A DNA stretch of 37,312 bases from Ruminococcus sp. (GCA_017395925.1 JAFQNJ010000033.1:1-37312), one strand, 5' to 3'; positions 8,272 to 16,563 are shown, numbered from the stretch's first letter. Notes: generated by a model from the letters alone, not told the origin. Numbers and translations are program-made.

Positions 8272-8754
8272 TCACATATTTGTGAGTCTGTCAACTATTT
8301 TTGCGTGAATTGCCTCAGGAACAAAATTGCTGATATCTCCACCCAAAGAGGCAATCTGCTTCACAACACTTGAGCTGAGGTACATATAATCCTGACTTGT
8401 GTTGAGGTAGACCGTCTCCAGCTCACCGTAGAGTTTCTTGTTAATCATAGACATCTGAAACTCATATTCAAAGTCAGATACCGCACGCAGACCCTTAACC
8501 ACCGCAACAGCACCCTTGCTCTTGGCATAGTCCACCAGAAGTCCGCCGAAGCTGTCTATCTCCACGTTGGAAAGATGTGCAGTAGTCTCACGGAGAAGCT
8601 CCATCCTCTCCTCTACGGTGAAGTTCGGATTCTTATCCATATTGCAGAGCACCGCCACAATAACCTTGTCAAAAAGTCCCGATGCACGTTCTATAATATC
8701 CAGATGACCCAGAGTCACAGGGTCAAAGCTACCGGGGCATATTGCAATTTTCAT
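8272..8754 (-). CDS. coaD: CoaD, phosphopantetheine adenylyltransferase
   Basis: Catalyses ATP plus 4'-phosphopantetheine to dephospho-CoA and pyrophosphate, the penultimate step of CoA synthesis. The 160-residue product has the nucleotidyltransferase motif [10 protein letters not shown] at residues 8-17 (T/HxGH class), [12 protein letters not shown] near residues 87-98, and the ISSS-like [10 protein letters not shown] near residue 125. Length is typical. It lies 18 bp downstream of rsmD, a very common pairing in Firmicutes. Confidence 0.97.
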   Translation of the reverse strand: MKIAICPGSFDPVTLGHLDIIERASGLFDKVIVAVLCNMDKNPNFTVEERMELLRETTAHLSNVEIDSFGGLLVDYAKSKGAVAVVKGLRAVSDFEYEFQMSMINKKLYGELETVYLNTSQDYMYLSSSVVKQIASLGGDISNFVPEAIHAKIVDRLTNM

Positions 8755-8772
8755 AATAAAATCCCCTTTGAT

Positions 8773-9318
8773 TTATTCCTCTGCAGGACGTCTGTAAGAG
8801 GTTATCTTAATTTTACCATATCGGTATGTTCTGTCAAGGGTAAATTCACCTGCGTTTTCGGGAAGTTCCTCGTCAAGGGCGGTCTCGCAGAGAATAACTC
8901 CGCCCTCGTTCATTGCAAAAGGCAGTACCGAAAGTGCCTTTACCGCCAGACCTTTGTTATAGGGCGGGTCAACAAATGCCACATCGAATTTCTTTGCACT
9001 GCTTTTTACAAAGCTGGGCGCATCCGCATTGACTATCTGTGCCTTATCTTCAAAGCCTGTTGTCTCAAGATTCTTCTTTATGACAGATACTGCATCCCTT
9101 CTCATATCAATAAAGGTTGCTTCTCTGGCACCTCGGGAGAGTGCCTCTATGCCCATCTGTCCCGAGCCTGCAAACATATCAAGGAAAGCTCTGCCCTGAA
9201 CCTGAAACTGAATTATGGAAAATACTGCTTCCTTCACCATATCGGTGGTGGGACGCACCTCGTCCCCTGCAAGGGTCTCAAGCTTTCTGCCTCTGGCTGA
9301 ACCTGTGATTACTCTCAT
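8773..9318 (-). CDS. rsmD: RsmD, 16S rRNA m2G966 methyltransferase
   Basis: N2-methylates G966 of 16S rRNA. The 181-residue protein shows the start MRVITGSARGRKL, the SAM loop DMFAGSGQMGIEAL (residues 47-60) and the catalytic DPPY (117-120) that marks amino-group methyltransferases. Its start codon is 2 bp from the uvrC stop and coaD follows closely, so all three are probably one transcript. Confidence 0.95.
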   Translation of the reverse strand: MRVITGSARGRKLETLAGDEVRPTTDMVKEAVFSIIQFQVQGRAFLDMFAGSGQMGIEALSRGAREATFIDMRRDAVSVIKKNLETTGFEDKAQIVNADAPSFVKSSAKKFDVAFVDPPYNKGLAVKALSVLPFAMNEGGVILCETALDEELPENAGEFTLDRTYRYGKIKITSYRRPAEE

Positions 9319-9320
9319 AT

Positions 9321-11171
9321 TTATTCCTCCTTATTCTCGCTGTATTCAGGGTGAAAGTGGCGATAGACCGCCAGTGCCGCCCCTCTTGTCATAGAGGGCG
9401 CGGACTGAAGTTCTGATAATTCCGCCACAGAAATATTCTTAATTGTTTTAAAATATCTGAGGAGTGCTTTTGCACGTTCTATACCGATGCCGTCAATCTC
9501 CGTCAGGGAACTTCGGAAGGCACCCTTGCTCCTTACCTTGTGGTGGTAGCTTACTGCAAATCGGTGCACCTCGTCCTGAACCGAAGTTACAAAATTAAAA
9601 ACTCTCTGTCGGGAGTTTATGGCAATTTCCTCGTCTGCGGTGGTGATAGCACGGGTACGATGACGGTCATCCTTCACCATACCGAAAAGAGGCACATCCA
9701 CACCGAACCTTTGGAGCACGGGTCTTACTGCCGAAAGCTGACCCTTGCCGCCGTCGAGGAGTATAAGGTCGGGGAGTCTGCCGAAGCCCTCTCCCTCATC
9801 CTTGTGAGCCTCGTATTCCTCAAAGCGTCTTGTGAGAACCTCGTTCATAGAGGCGAAGTCATCCTGACCCTCAAAGCCTTTTATCTTAAACCTGCGGTAT
9901 GCCTTCCTCAGGGGCTTGCCGTTTTCGAAAACCACCATTCCTGCCACATTGTCAGTACCCGACAGGTTAGATATATCGTAGGACTCAATATAGACAGGGG
10001 TCTTCGGCAAAGATAGCACTTGACGAAGTTCTTCAAGCACAGAAAGCTCTCTGCCTGTAAATCCCTTTTGCTGGGCAAGCCGCTCTGCAGCATTCTGCTG
10101 ACACATCTCCACAAGCCGTCGGGAGTCACCCTTCTGGGGCACTGTGATATGCACACGTTTGCCGCTTTTTTCGGTGAGATACCTCTCCAGAAGTGCCATC
10201 CCCTCGGCAGGAGCATCCAGAGTTATGTGAGGGGGAATATGGTTGTTTCCGCTGTAGAAACTTGTGATAAAACCCGCTCTGGCACTCTTTGCATCCTCAA
10301 TGGTATCCACAAGGAAATCCTGTCTATCCGACAGCCTGCCGTCCTCAAAGCGAAACACCTCGAAGACACCCTTTTCTCCATCGGTGAAATAGGCAATAAC
10401 GTCCTGATTCTTCACCTTGGACTGAACGACCTTCTGCTTATCGGAGAGCTTCTTTATGGCATTGATGCTGTCACGAAGCATTGCCGCCTTCTCAAAGTCC
10501 AGATTCTCGGAAGCCTCGTTCATCTCTGCCGTCAGCTTTTTGAGGGACTCTGTGCTTGAACCGTTCAAAAACTCAAGAGCTCTCTCCACTCTCTCGTTAT
10601 ACTCGGAAAACTTCATCTTTCCTCTGCAGGGTGCCGAACACTTTTTTATGTGGAAATTCAGACACGGTCTGCCCTTGCCGAAGTCCTCGGGGAAACGGCG
10701 TTTGCAATCGGGCAGCATAAAGACTGCATTCGCCGACTGCACTGCTTGCTTCACATAATAACTCGACTTATAAGGACCGATATACAAGGCACCGTCATCC
10801 GCCTTCTGAAGCACGGCGGTTATCCTCCGCCACTTGTCGGGTGACACCCTGATATAACTGTATCCCTTGTCATCCTTCAGAAGAATGTTATATTTTGGGC
10901 GGTGCTGCTTTATGAGACTGCACTCAAGGATAAGTGCCTCAAACTCGCTGTTTGTAATGATATACTCGAAATTCTCCACGCTTGCCACCATACGGCGGAC
11001 CTTTTCCGCGTGGTTATTCTGGGAGCCGAAGTACTGACTTACACGGTTTCTGAGCTTCTTCGCCTTGCCGATGTATATAATCTCCGACTTCTTGTTCTTC
11101 ATAATATATACGCCGGGCTCCAGCGGGAGTCCCATGGCTTTTTTGCGAAGCTCCTTAAGTTTTTCACTCAT
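9321..11171 (-). CDS. uvrC: UvrC, nucleotide excision repair endonuclease
   Basis: UvrC makes the two incisions around a lesion in the UvrABC pathway. Domains in order: an N-terminal GIY-YIG nuclease (PGVYIMKNKK..IIYIGKAKKLRNRV, residues ~16-50), a UVR motif that meets UvrB (around residues 195-230), the RNase H-like nuclease half (YDISNLSGTDNVAGMVV, then LLDGGKGQLSA), and C-terminal helix-hairpin-helix motifs (IDGIGIERAKALLRYF). Length of 616 residues is normal. The ATG at 11169-11171 is used because AGGAGG (11180-11185) precedes it; a GTG three codons earlier falls inside that site. An intrinsic hairpin lies just 28 nt upstream. Confidence 0.97.
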   Translation of the reverse strand: MSEKLKELRKKAMGLPLEPGVYIMKNKKSEIIYIGKAKKLRNRVSQYFGSQNNHAEKVRRMVASVENFEYIITNSEFEALILECSLIKQHRPKYNILLKDDKGYSYIRVSPDKWRRITAVLQKADDGALYIGPYKSSYYVKQAVQSANAVFMLPDCKRRFPEDFGKGRPCLNFHIKKCSAPCRGKMKFSEYNERVERALEFLNGSSTESLKKLTAEMNEASENLDFEKAAMLRDSINAIKKLSDKQKVVQSKVKNQDVIAYFTDGEKGVFEVFRFEDGRLSDRQDFLVDTIEDAKSARAGFITSFYSGNNHIPPHITLDAPAEGMALLERYLTEKSGKRVHITVPQKGDSRRLVEMCQQNAAERLAQQKGFTGRELSVLEELRQVLSLPKTPVYIESYDISNLSGTDNVAGMVVFENGKPLRKAYRRFKIKGFEGQDDFASMNEVLTRRFEEYEAHKDEGEGFGRLPDLILLDGGKGQLSAVRPVLQRFGVDVPLFGMVKDDRHRTRAITTADEEIAINSRQRVFNFVTSVQDEVHRFAVSYHHKVRSKGAFRSSLTEIDGIGIERAKALLRYFKTIKNISVAELSELQSAPSMTRGAALAVYRHFHPEYSENKEE

Positions 11172-11194
11172 ATTCAGCACCTCCTCTCAAAAAA

Positions 11195-11221
11195 CAAAAA
11201 GGGCGGAGAAAACTCCGCCCT
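11195..11221 (-). terminator. Intrinsic terminator between ptsH and uvrC
   Basis: On the minus strand a perfect 9-bp GC-rich stem (AGGGCGGAG, loop TTTT, CTCCGCCCT) is followed by a T-run. It ends the HPr transcript. Its 3' edge is only 28 nt from the uvrC ATG, leaving no room for a separate uvrC promoter after it. uvrC is therefore expressed by read-through or from a start upstream of the hairpin. Confidence 0.9.
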
Positions 11222-11235
11222 GAAAGCTATCTTTA

Positions 11236-11499
11236 TTACTCGGAAAAACCGGACTCAACCAGAGAAACAAGACCCTCAACTGCGTTGGTCTCGTCGGGAC
11301 CGTCAGCAAAAATCTTGATAGTTGTGCCGCCGAGGATACCCAAAGACAGAACACCCAGCAAACTCTTGGCATTTACTCTTCTCTCGTCCTTCTCTACCCA
11401 GATAGTAGACTTGAACTCGTTTGCCTTCTGAATGAAGAAAGTCGCCGGACGGGCGTGCAAACCTGTTTTATTCTGAACTAAAACATCCTTACCGTACAT
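11236..11499 (-). CDS. ptsH: HPr, phosphocarrier protein of the PTS
   Basis: HPr passes phosphate from enzyme I to sugar-specific EIIA proteins. Phosphorylated on Ser46 in Firmicutes it is the corepressor of CcpA. The 87-residue product carries His15 in TGLHARPA and Ser46 in NAKSLLGV, both required residues, so it is a true HPr rather than Crh (which lacks His15). The ATG at 11497-11499 follows GAGAGGG; the frame extends upstream but only through the leader. Enzyme I (ptsI) is not next to it, as is common in Clostridia. It has its own SigA promoter and terminator, so it is probably transcribed strongly by itself. Confidence 0.95.
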   Translation of the reverse strand: MYGKDVLVQNKTGLHARPATFFIQKANEFKSTIWVEKDERRVNAKSLLGVLSLGILGGTTIKIFADGPDETNAVEGLVSLVESGFSE

Positions 11500-11541
11500 G
11501 GAATTACCCTCTCTTATTTTAATTATGGATTTCCATAAGCC

Positions 11542-11560
11542 GCCTTGAAAACACTTCAAG
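11542..11560 (-). other. Small stem-loop in the ptsH leader
   Basis: CCTTGAA and TTCAAGG form a 7-bp inverted repeat with a 5-nt loop in the roughly 85-nt untranslated leader of ptsH, between promoter and ribosome binding site. No U-run follows. It may stabilise the message; it does not resemble a named riboswitch. Confidence 0.4.
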
Positions 11561-11589
11561 GGATTTATCATAATCATTCATTTTTTGTT

Positions 11590-11618
11590 ATTATATCCAC
11601 AAAATTCAAAGAGGTCAA
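11590..11618 (-). promoter_or_regulatory. SigA-type promoter of ptsH
   Basis: Minus strand -35 TTGACC (11613-11618) and consensus -10 TATAAT (11590-11595) are spaced exactly 17 bp. Start of transcription is expected near 11583, about 85 nt before the HPr ATG. Confidence 0.85.
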
Positions 11619-11727
11619 CACCATAAAAACATTTTTGTTTTGATACACTATTGCGACAAAAATCGGGGTAGGTTTCTTGTGCAAAAATAACAACACAAAA
11701 AACCTCTTTTCAAAGCACCCGAGCTTA

Positions 11728-12465
11728 TTAATCTTCGCTTCTGAGGCTTATGAGAAAAGCCTGCTCTTTCTTTGAAAGCTCTGCATCCTCAAGGATGTCG
11801 GGACGGCGAAGATTTGTGATGCGTATTGCCTGTTCACGTCGCCATTTTTCGATGTTGGCGTGATGGCCGCTGAGAAGCACATCGGGGACTTTTTCCCCTC
11901 TCCACTCCTCGGGACGTGTATACTGGGGATATTCCAGAAGTCCCGAATAGTGACTCTCAAGCTCAAAGCACTCGTCGCTTGAAAGAACACCGGGGAGCAT
12001 TCTGCTGAGGGAATCCGCCAGCACCAGTGCAGGGAGTTCTCCCCCTGTCAGCACATAGTCGCCCACGGAAATCTCCTCGTCAACAAATCTGTCAAGCACC
12101 CTCTGGTCAATACCCTCGTAGTGACCGCAGAGGATGCATATATTCTCTTAATCAGAGGCAAGGCTTTTGACCTTCTTCTGTGTAAGTGTCTCCCCTTTTG
12201 GTGACATATATACAAAGTGAGGCTTTTCCCTCAGTTCTTCGCATATTGCCTCATAGCACAGAGCAACAGGTTCAGCCATCATAAGCATTCCCATACCGCC
12301 GCCGTAGGGAGCATCGTCAACGCGGCGATGCTTGTCAAAGGCAAAGTCACGAAGCTGGTGACAGACTATCTCCACAGCTCCGCTTTTTCTGGCTCTTCCG
12401 ATAATACTCTCGGACAGCACCGCTTCACACATCTCGGGGAAAAGCGTAATTATATCAATCCTCAT
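11728..12465 (-). pseudogene. trmD: TrmD, tRNA m1G37 methyltransferase, interrupted by in-frame TAA
   Basis: TrmD N1-methylates G37 of tRNAs next to the anticodon and prevents +1 frameshifting; it is normally essential. The frame from the ATG at 12463-12465 reads as a clear TrmD (MRIDIITLFPEMC, PYGGGMGMLM, YMSPKGETLTQ), then meets TAA at 12148-12150 after codon 105. It continues in the same frame as ENICILCGHYEGIDQRV, DYVLTGGELPALVL and RPEEWRGEKVPDVLLSGHH. The stop separates the two halves of the trefoil-knot SAM site; GHYEG lies after it, so neither half alone should work. The total of 245 codons is family-normal. A sequence error, a real null allele with another copy elsewhere, and stop readthrough all fit. 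The ATG overlaps the rimM end by 11 bp. Confidence 0.88.
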
Positions 12466-12970
12466 CGTCGAAAATACCTTTCATAGGTTCAATAAGCACA
12501 TAGCCCTTCTCGGGGCATTTCTCCTTGACAACAGGAGGGATTACGGGAATGTAGTATGCCTTACCGTCCCCATCCTTAATCTCATACACATTGTTGGCAC
12601 CTGTTCTGAGGACATCGGTGATTTTGCCGTACACCTTGTCTTCGTCATTTACATCCTTTACCTCAAGCCCCAGCAAATCCTGAACAAAATGTGTGCCCTT
12701 GGGGAGTTTTACGTCCTTGCGGTTCATATAGAGGACTTTGCCGCGGAGCAAATCCGCCGCCTCCACGCTGTCAACGCCCTCTATTTTCACCAGTGCGATA
12801 TTCTTGTGGGGACGTGCTTTTATGTTGAGTTTCTCCTTGCCGCCGTCAAAATAAAGGTGCTTGAAGCCCTTGAAGAAAGCAGGAGAGTCACACCAGCACT
12901 CAACTCTCAGCTCACCCATAACGCCGTGGGTACCCACGACTTTTCCGATTTCCAGATATTCCTTCAGCAT
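12455..12970 (-). CDS. rimM: RimM, 16S rRNA processing / 30S maturation factor
   Basis: RimM binds ribosomal protein S19 and the 30S head and aids maturation. The 171-residue protein has the N-terminal RimM domain (EIGKVVGTHGVMGELRVECW) and a C-terminal PRC barrel (GTHFVQDLLGLEV, TDVLRTGANNVYEI, YYIPVIPPVVKE). Length fits. It overlaps trmD by 11 bp, the usual rimM-trmD coupling. Upstream it is separated from its normal partners rpsP and khpA by an LRR-protein gene, with only 15 bp between the two, so it is probably transcribed from the LRR gene promoter. Confidence 0.95.
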   Translation of the reverse strand: MLKEYLEIGKVVGTHGVMGELRVECWCDSPAFFKGFKHLYFDGGKEKLNIKARPHKNIALVKIEGVDSVEAADLLRGKVLYMNRKDVKLPKGTHFVQDLLGLEVKDVNDEDKVYGKITDVLRTGANNVYEIKDGDGKAYYIPVIPPVVKEKCPEKGYVLIEPMKGIFDDED

Positions 12971-12985
12971 ATATATCCCTCTTGA

Positions 12986-14098
12986 TTATTTCTTTTGCTT
13001 CTTATTCTTACCGACATTGGTCTTATTCTTCTCGAGCATAGTTACAACCAGGTAGATGCCGCCTATAACACCTACGCAGGATACCACAACTATCACTATC
13101 ATTATCCATGCATTGTCGTTGATATTAAAACCCTTACCCTTGCCGCCGTCCTCATTATTCTTAATAACGCAAAGCTCTGCCTCGGGGAGCTCGTCGGGGG
13201 TTGCAAAAAGTGCAGGTGAGCGAAGTTCAATGCCCCTTTCTTTGCAGAAGGTTGCGGCTACAAAACTCTCGCCGTTTTCGTCCTTTTCCTCAGAGTACAC
13301 CACAAAGTCATCGTAAACGGCAATTTCCTTTGCCTCCAAATCATCGTAGCAGCCAAAGGTATACTCACCCATGGTGAATACCGACTCGGGAATTCTGACA
13401 CTCTTGAGAGCGGGACAGTTATAAAAAGCGAAATTGCCGATGCAGCCTACCGTGTCGGGAATGCTTATATAGCTTAAAGTCTCGTTGCCCTCAAAGGCGT
13501 TTGCACTGATACTCAGCACACCCTTGGGAATTACCACAGTCTCGGCATCACCGAAATACTTATAGAAAACTCTTCCGCCGAAAATTATGGAAGTATTGCC
13601 GTCAAAACGCTTTATCCATGGAGTGCTGTCAAACACGAAAGCTCCTACATAGAAAAGGTCTGCAGGAATATTAATGCTCTCCAGAGCAGTACAACTGTCA
13701 AAGCAGGCATCACGAAGCTCATAGACCGTATCGGGCAGCACCAGAGAGGTCAATGCCGAACAACCCTGAAAAGCTCTCTCGCCGATAATCTCAAGGTACT
13801 GTGGAAGACGTACCGCGGTGATATCATCTCTGTACCAGAAAACTTCCTCTTCAATCCCCACAATTACACCGTCATCAATGGTATCGGGGATATATACATC
13901 GCCGCCGGGGCCTGTGTACTCGGTGATATGAACACCGTCGTCGCTTCTGATATATTTGAAATACCCTTGGGTCTTCTCCCCTTCTGTATCCGCAGATACA
14001 ACCAAAGTCCCTGTGAGCCCTGAACTCATAAGCACAAGTGCGGCAAAGGTCACGCAAAGTATCCGTCTGAATATTCTTTCTGTATTTTTTAATGTCAT
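12986..14098 (-). CDS. BspA-like leucine-rich repeat surface protein with C-terminal membrane anchor
   Basis: A 370-residue exported protein. Residues ~12-36 form a signal peptide ending near VSA-DTE. Residues ~55-260 hold about seven repeats of the LRR_5 type (patterns such as IGERAFQGCSALTSLVLPDTV and IGNFAFYNCPALKSVRIPESV). A hydrophobic helix at ~330-355 and a Lys/Asn-rich tail anchor it with the tail inside. LRR_5 proteins in gut bacteria bind host or matrix proteins or other cells; this one's ligand is unknown. It lies between khpA and rimM, a cluster that is normally unbroken, and carries its own consensus promoter with a terminator before it. Confidence 0.88.
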   Translation of the reverse strand: MTLKNTERIFRRILCVTFAALVLMSSGLTGTLVVSADTEGEKTQGYFKYIRSDDGVHITEYTGPGGDVYIPDTIDDGVIVGIEEEVFWYRDDITAVRLPQYLEIIGERAFQGCSALTSLVLPDTVYELRDACFDSCTALESINIPADLFYVGAFVFDSTPWIKRFDGNTSIIFGGRVFYKYFGDAETVVIPKGVLSISANAFEGNETLSYISIPDTVGCIGNFAFYNCPALKSVRIPESVFTMGEYTFGCYDDLEAKEIAVYDDFVVYSEEKDENGESFVAATFCKERGIELRSPALFATPDELPEAELCVIKNNEDGGKGKGFNINDNAWIMIVIVVVSCVGVIGGIYLVVTMLEKNKTNVGKNKKQKK

Positions 14099-14122
14099 AA
14101 GAACACCTCTTCTCAGTATAAA

Positions 14123-14151
14123 AGTATATACAAAACGCCCCTCATTGTCAA
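14123..14151 (-). promoter_or_regulatory. Consensus SigA promoter of the LRR gene (and rimM-trmD)
   Basis: Minus strand TTGACA (14146-14151) and TATACT (14123-14128) are 17 bp apart. The start would be near 14116, about 18 nt before the LRR start codon. With the hairpin at 14185-14216 just upstream it makes LRR-rimM-trmD a separate transcription unit from rpsP-khpA. Confidence 0.85.
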
Positions 14152-14184
14152 ACCCGATATATGAGAAAAGGCAAAAGAAAAAGA

Positions 14185-14216
14185 TGTACTTTGAAGCCTT
14201 CCGCTTTCTAAGTACA
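14185..14216 (-). terminator. Probable terminator after khpA
   Basis: TGTACTT (14185-14191) pairs with AAGTACA (14210-14216), and inside it GAAGC pairs with GCTTT (one G-U) around a 5-nt loop. On the minus strand the hairpin is followed by TCTTTTTCTTTTG. It lies about 35 nt past the khpA stop. Confidence 0.6.
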
Positions 14217-14250
14217 CCTTTTAACTTTAACTTTGTTCGCTTCGTAAAAA

Positions 14251-14484
14251 TCAGTCGATTTCAACCTGAACTTTTACATCCTTGCGGATAGCTGCGCTAC
14301 GGGCAACAGTACGGATAGCCTTGGCAATTCTGCCCTGCTTGCCGATAATTCTGCCCATATCAGCCTCAGCAACGTGGATATGGTAAACGGTTGTGCCGTC
14401 CTCAAGGGGCTCATCAGCAGTAACCGATACCTCATCGGGAGCCTCAACAAGACCCTTTGCGATGATTGTGAGTAAATCTTTCAT
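14251..14484 (-). CDS. khpA: KhpA, KH-domain RNA-binding protein
   Basis: A 77-residue single type II KH domain protein, formerly YlqC or UPF0109. The core GRIIGKQGRIAKAIRTVARS contains the GxxG loop (GKQG) that binds RNA. In other Firmicutes KhpA pairs with KhpB (EloR/Jag) and affects cell elongation and division. It lies 17 bp downstream of rpsP, its standard neighbour. Length and motif match the family closely. Confidence 0.95.
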   Translation of the reverse strand: MKDLLTIIAKGLVEAPDEVSVTADEPLEDGTTVYHIHVAEADMGRIIGKQGRIAKAIRTVARSAAIRKDVKVQVEID

Positions 14485-14501
14485 TTTGGTACTCCTTGGA
14501 A

Positions 14502-14744
14502 TCAGATAATGTTGTTCTTCTTGAAGAGAGCCTTAACCTTATCTGTGGGCTGTGCACCGTTTGCAATCCACTTCTTTGCTGCATCCTCGTTTACCTTAAC
14601 CTCTGCAGGCTCGGTGAGGGGGTTGTATGTGCCGATTTCCTCAATGAAACGACCGTCTCTGGGATAACGGGAATCTGCTACAACGATACGATAGAAGGGG
14701 TTCTTCTTTGCGCCCATTCTGCGAAGTCTGATTTTAACTGCCAT
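14502..14744 (-). CDS. rpsP: Ribosomal protein bS16
   Basis: Small-subunit protein S16, needed for 30S assembly. The product (80 residues) begins [20 protein letters not shown] and continues with the diagnostic [20 protein letters not shown]. The ATG at 14742-14744 is preceded by GGAGG at 8 nt; a frame extension of five codons upstream contains that site and is not translated. It is transcribed with khpA and lies downstream of ffh, the usual Firmicutes order. Confidence 0.97.
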   Translation of the reverse strand: MAVKIRLRRMGAKKNPFYRIVVADSRYPRDGRFIEEIGTYNPLTEPAEVKVNEDAAKKWIANGAQPTDKVKALFKKNNII

Positions 14745-14774
14745 GGTATTTTCCTCCATTAAATAAATTTAAAA

Positions 14775-14803
14775 TATATAATTATAAGCCATTAATAAGG
14801 CAA
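14775..14803 (-). promoter_or_regulatory. Possible promoter of rpsP-khpA
   Basis: In the 81-bp ffh-rpsP spacer the minus strand has TTGCCT (14798-14803) and TATATA (14775-14780) at 17 bp spacing. The stretch is very AT-rich and other hexamers fit less well. rpsP may also be read from the ylxM promoter. Confidence 0.4.
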
Positions 14804-14825
14804 TATAATACGTTTTTTGATTCCA

Positions 14826-16208
14826 TCAGAAGCCGGGGAATCCGCCGCCGGAGCTTGTGTAGGGAGTGCCGCCGAGACCGGGAAGTCCCTTCTTACGCTT
14901 CATACCCTTTTTACCGCCCTTATTATTCATCTGCTTCATAAGTTTCTGCATCTGCTCAAGCTGCTTGATAAGGCGGTTGACCTCCTCCACACTGCGTCCT
15001 GAACCTGCGGCAATTCTGCGTTTTCTGGAAGGATTGATGAGAGAAGGCTTTTCTCTCTCCTCGGGAGTCATGGAGAGGATAATTGCCTTGCACCAGTCAA
15101 TGGCGCGGTCGTCAATGTTTGCTTCATCAAGCTGTTTCTGATTCATTCCGGGAATCTTGGAGAGGATGCCCTTGAGAGGACCCATCTTCTGAATCTGCTC
15201 AAATTGTGAGAGCAGGTCGTTGAAGTCCATCTTATTGTGGAGCATCTTGTCTGCAAGCTCTTCGGCTTTCTTCTGGTCAAGCTTTGACTCTGCCTCTTCA
15301 ATGAGAGTCAGCACGTCGCCCATACCGAGAATACGGCTTGCCATTCTGTCGGGGTGGAACACCTCGATATCGGAGAGCTTCTCACCTGTACCGGAGAACT
15401 TGATGGGCTTGCCTGTAACCGCCTTGACAGAAAGTGCCGCACCGCCTCGGGTGTCACCGTCAAGTTTGGTGAGGATAACACCTGTAATCTCCAGAAGATT
15501 ATTGAAGCTTTCGGCAACGTTGACAGCATCCTGACCTGTCATTGAATCTATAACAAGAAGTATCTCGGAGGGGTTTACTTCCTCCTTGACTCTCTTGAGC
15601 TCATTCATCAGCTCCTCGTCAATATGCAGACGGCCTGCGGTATCCAGAATAACAATATCGTGGCCGTAGTCCTTTGCCTGACGGATAGCATTTCTTGCAA
15701 TTACAACGGGGTCTTCCTTACCCATCTCGAAGACAGGAACCTCAACGGAAGCACCCACCACCTTAAGCTGTTCGATAGCTGCAGGACGGTAGATATCACA
15801 GGCAACCAGCAGAGGTCTGTGATTCTGAGCCTTCAGCATCTTTGCAAGCTTACCTGCGTGGGTAGTTTTACCTGAACCCTGAAGACCGCATAGCATAATA
15901 ACCGTGGGAGGTTTTGATGCAAATTCAAGCCTTGAGGACTCGCCGCCCATAAGCTTCACAAGCTCTTCGTTGACGATTTTGACAACCATCTGGGCAGGTG
16001 TCAGGCTCTCCATTACGCTCTCGCCTACTGCACGCTCGGTAACGCTCCGGGTGAATTCCTTTGCCACCTTGTAGTTAACGTCCGCCTCAAGAAGTGCCAG
16101 TCGGACTTCACGCATAGCGGTTTTAACGTCACTCTCGGTGAGCTTACCTTTATTTCTGAGGCGTTTAAACACGCCGCTTATTTTTTCAGAAAGACTGTCA
16201 AATGCCAT
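14826..16208 (-). CDS. ffh: Ffh, signal recognition particle GTPase (SRP54)
   Basis: Ffh binds 4.5S/6S SRP RNA and signal peptides of nascent membrane and secreted proteins and docks with FtsY. The 460-residue product has an N-terminal helical bundle, then the G domain with GLQGSGKTT (about residues 109-117), DTAGRL and TKLDGDTRGG, and a C-terminal M domain with Met-rich helices and the RNA-binding SGRSVEEVNRLIKQ. The Gly/Lys-rich tail is typical. Its ribosome binding site AGGAGGCG lies inside the last codons of ylxM, one base upstream, so the two are coupled. Confidence 0.97.
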   Translation of the reverse strand: MAFDSLSEKISGVFKRLRNKGKLTESDVKTAMREVRLALLEADVNYKVAKEFTRSVTERAVGESVMESLTPAQMVVKIVNEELVKLMGGESSRLEFASKPPTVIMLCGLQGSGKTTHAGKLAKMLKAQNHRPLLVACDIYRPAAIEQLKVVGASVEVPVFEMGKEDPVVIARNAIRQAKDYGHDIVILDTAGRLHIDEELMNELKRVKEEVNPSEILLVIDSMTGQDAVNVAESFNNLLEITGVILTKLDGDTRGGAALSVKAVTGKPIKFSGTGEKLSDIEVFHPDRMASRILGMGDVLTLIEEAESKLDQKKAEELADKMLHNKMDFNDLLSQFEQIQKMGPLKGILSKIPGMNQKQLDEANIDDRAIDWCKAIILSMTPEEREKPSLINPSRKRRIAAGSGRSVEEVNRLIKQLEQMQKLMKQMNNKGGKKGMKRKKGLPGLGGTPYTSSGGGFPGF

Positions 16209-16209
16209 A

Positions 16210-16563
16210 TTACGCCTCCTGTTCGTAGAGTTTATCCGCTATTTCAATAATCTCCGACGCCAGTTTTTCACTGTCCGTATCGCTACTCAGGATTCGCTCT
16301 GCCAGAGTGCGGATAGTACGTGCGCTGTTGCCTACCTCTTCAAATCTGCGGTAAAGCCCCAGCTTTTCTTCATATTCATATAATTCAGCTTCGCTTCGCT
16401 TCACAAGGTCCCTGACACCCTGACGGGTAATTCCCATAATATCGGAGACCTCGGAAAGAGAGAGGTCGTCGTTATAATAGAGCATCACGGCTTCGTGCTG
16501 TTTGTCGCTGAGAAGCTGACCGTAAAAATCAAATAACAGGGAGATTTCGATATTCTTTTCCAT
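16210..16563 (-). CDS. ylxM: YlxM/p13-like helix-turn-helix protein
   Basis: A 117-residue protein of the UPF0122 family that almost always precedes ffh in Firmicutes and is thought to modulate SRP function. It resembles sigma factor region 4: residues ~10-65 contain LLSDKQHEAVMLYYNDDLSLSE followed by an HTH (SDIMGITRQGVRDLVKRSEA). It has no region 2, so it is not a sigma factor. The ATG at 16561-16563 follows GGGGAGGAT; the frame opens further upstream but runs through the promoter leader. First gene of the ylxM-ffh-rpsP-khpA unit. Confidence 0.92.
   Translation of the reverse strand: MEKNIEISLLFDFYGQLLSDKQHEAVMLYYNDDLSLSEVSDIMGITRQGVRDLVKRSEAELYEYEEKLGLYRRFEEVGNSARTIRTLAERILSSDTDSEKLASEIIEIADKLYEQEA

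Noticed and set aside
11670-11705. Terminator after trmD (AGGTTTCTTGTG / CACAAAAAACCT stem)
   Set aside because: The 12-bp stem is real but on the minus strand no U-run follows directly; left unassigned rather than called a terminator.
12099-12150. A separate downstream protein re-initiating after the trmD stop
   Set aside because: The only start (GTG at 12097-12099) would drop the GHYEG SAM-binding part; no properly spaced ribosome binding site is evident.
12148-12150. Genetic code change (TAA as sense)
   Set aside because: TAA ends other intact genes in the window, such as ftsW and ftsL, at the expected C-terminus.
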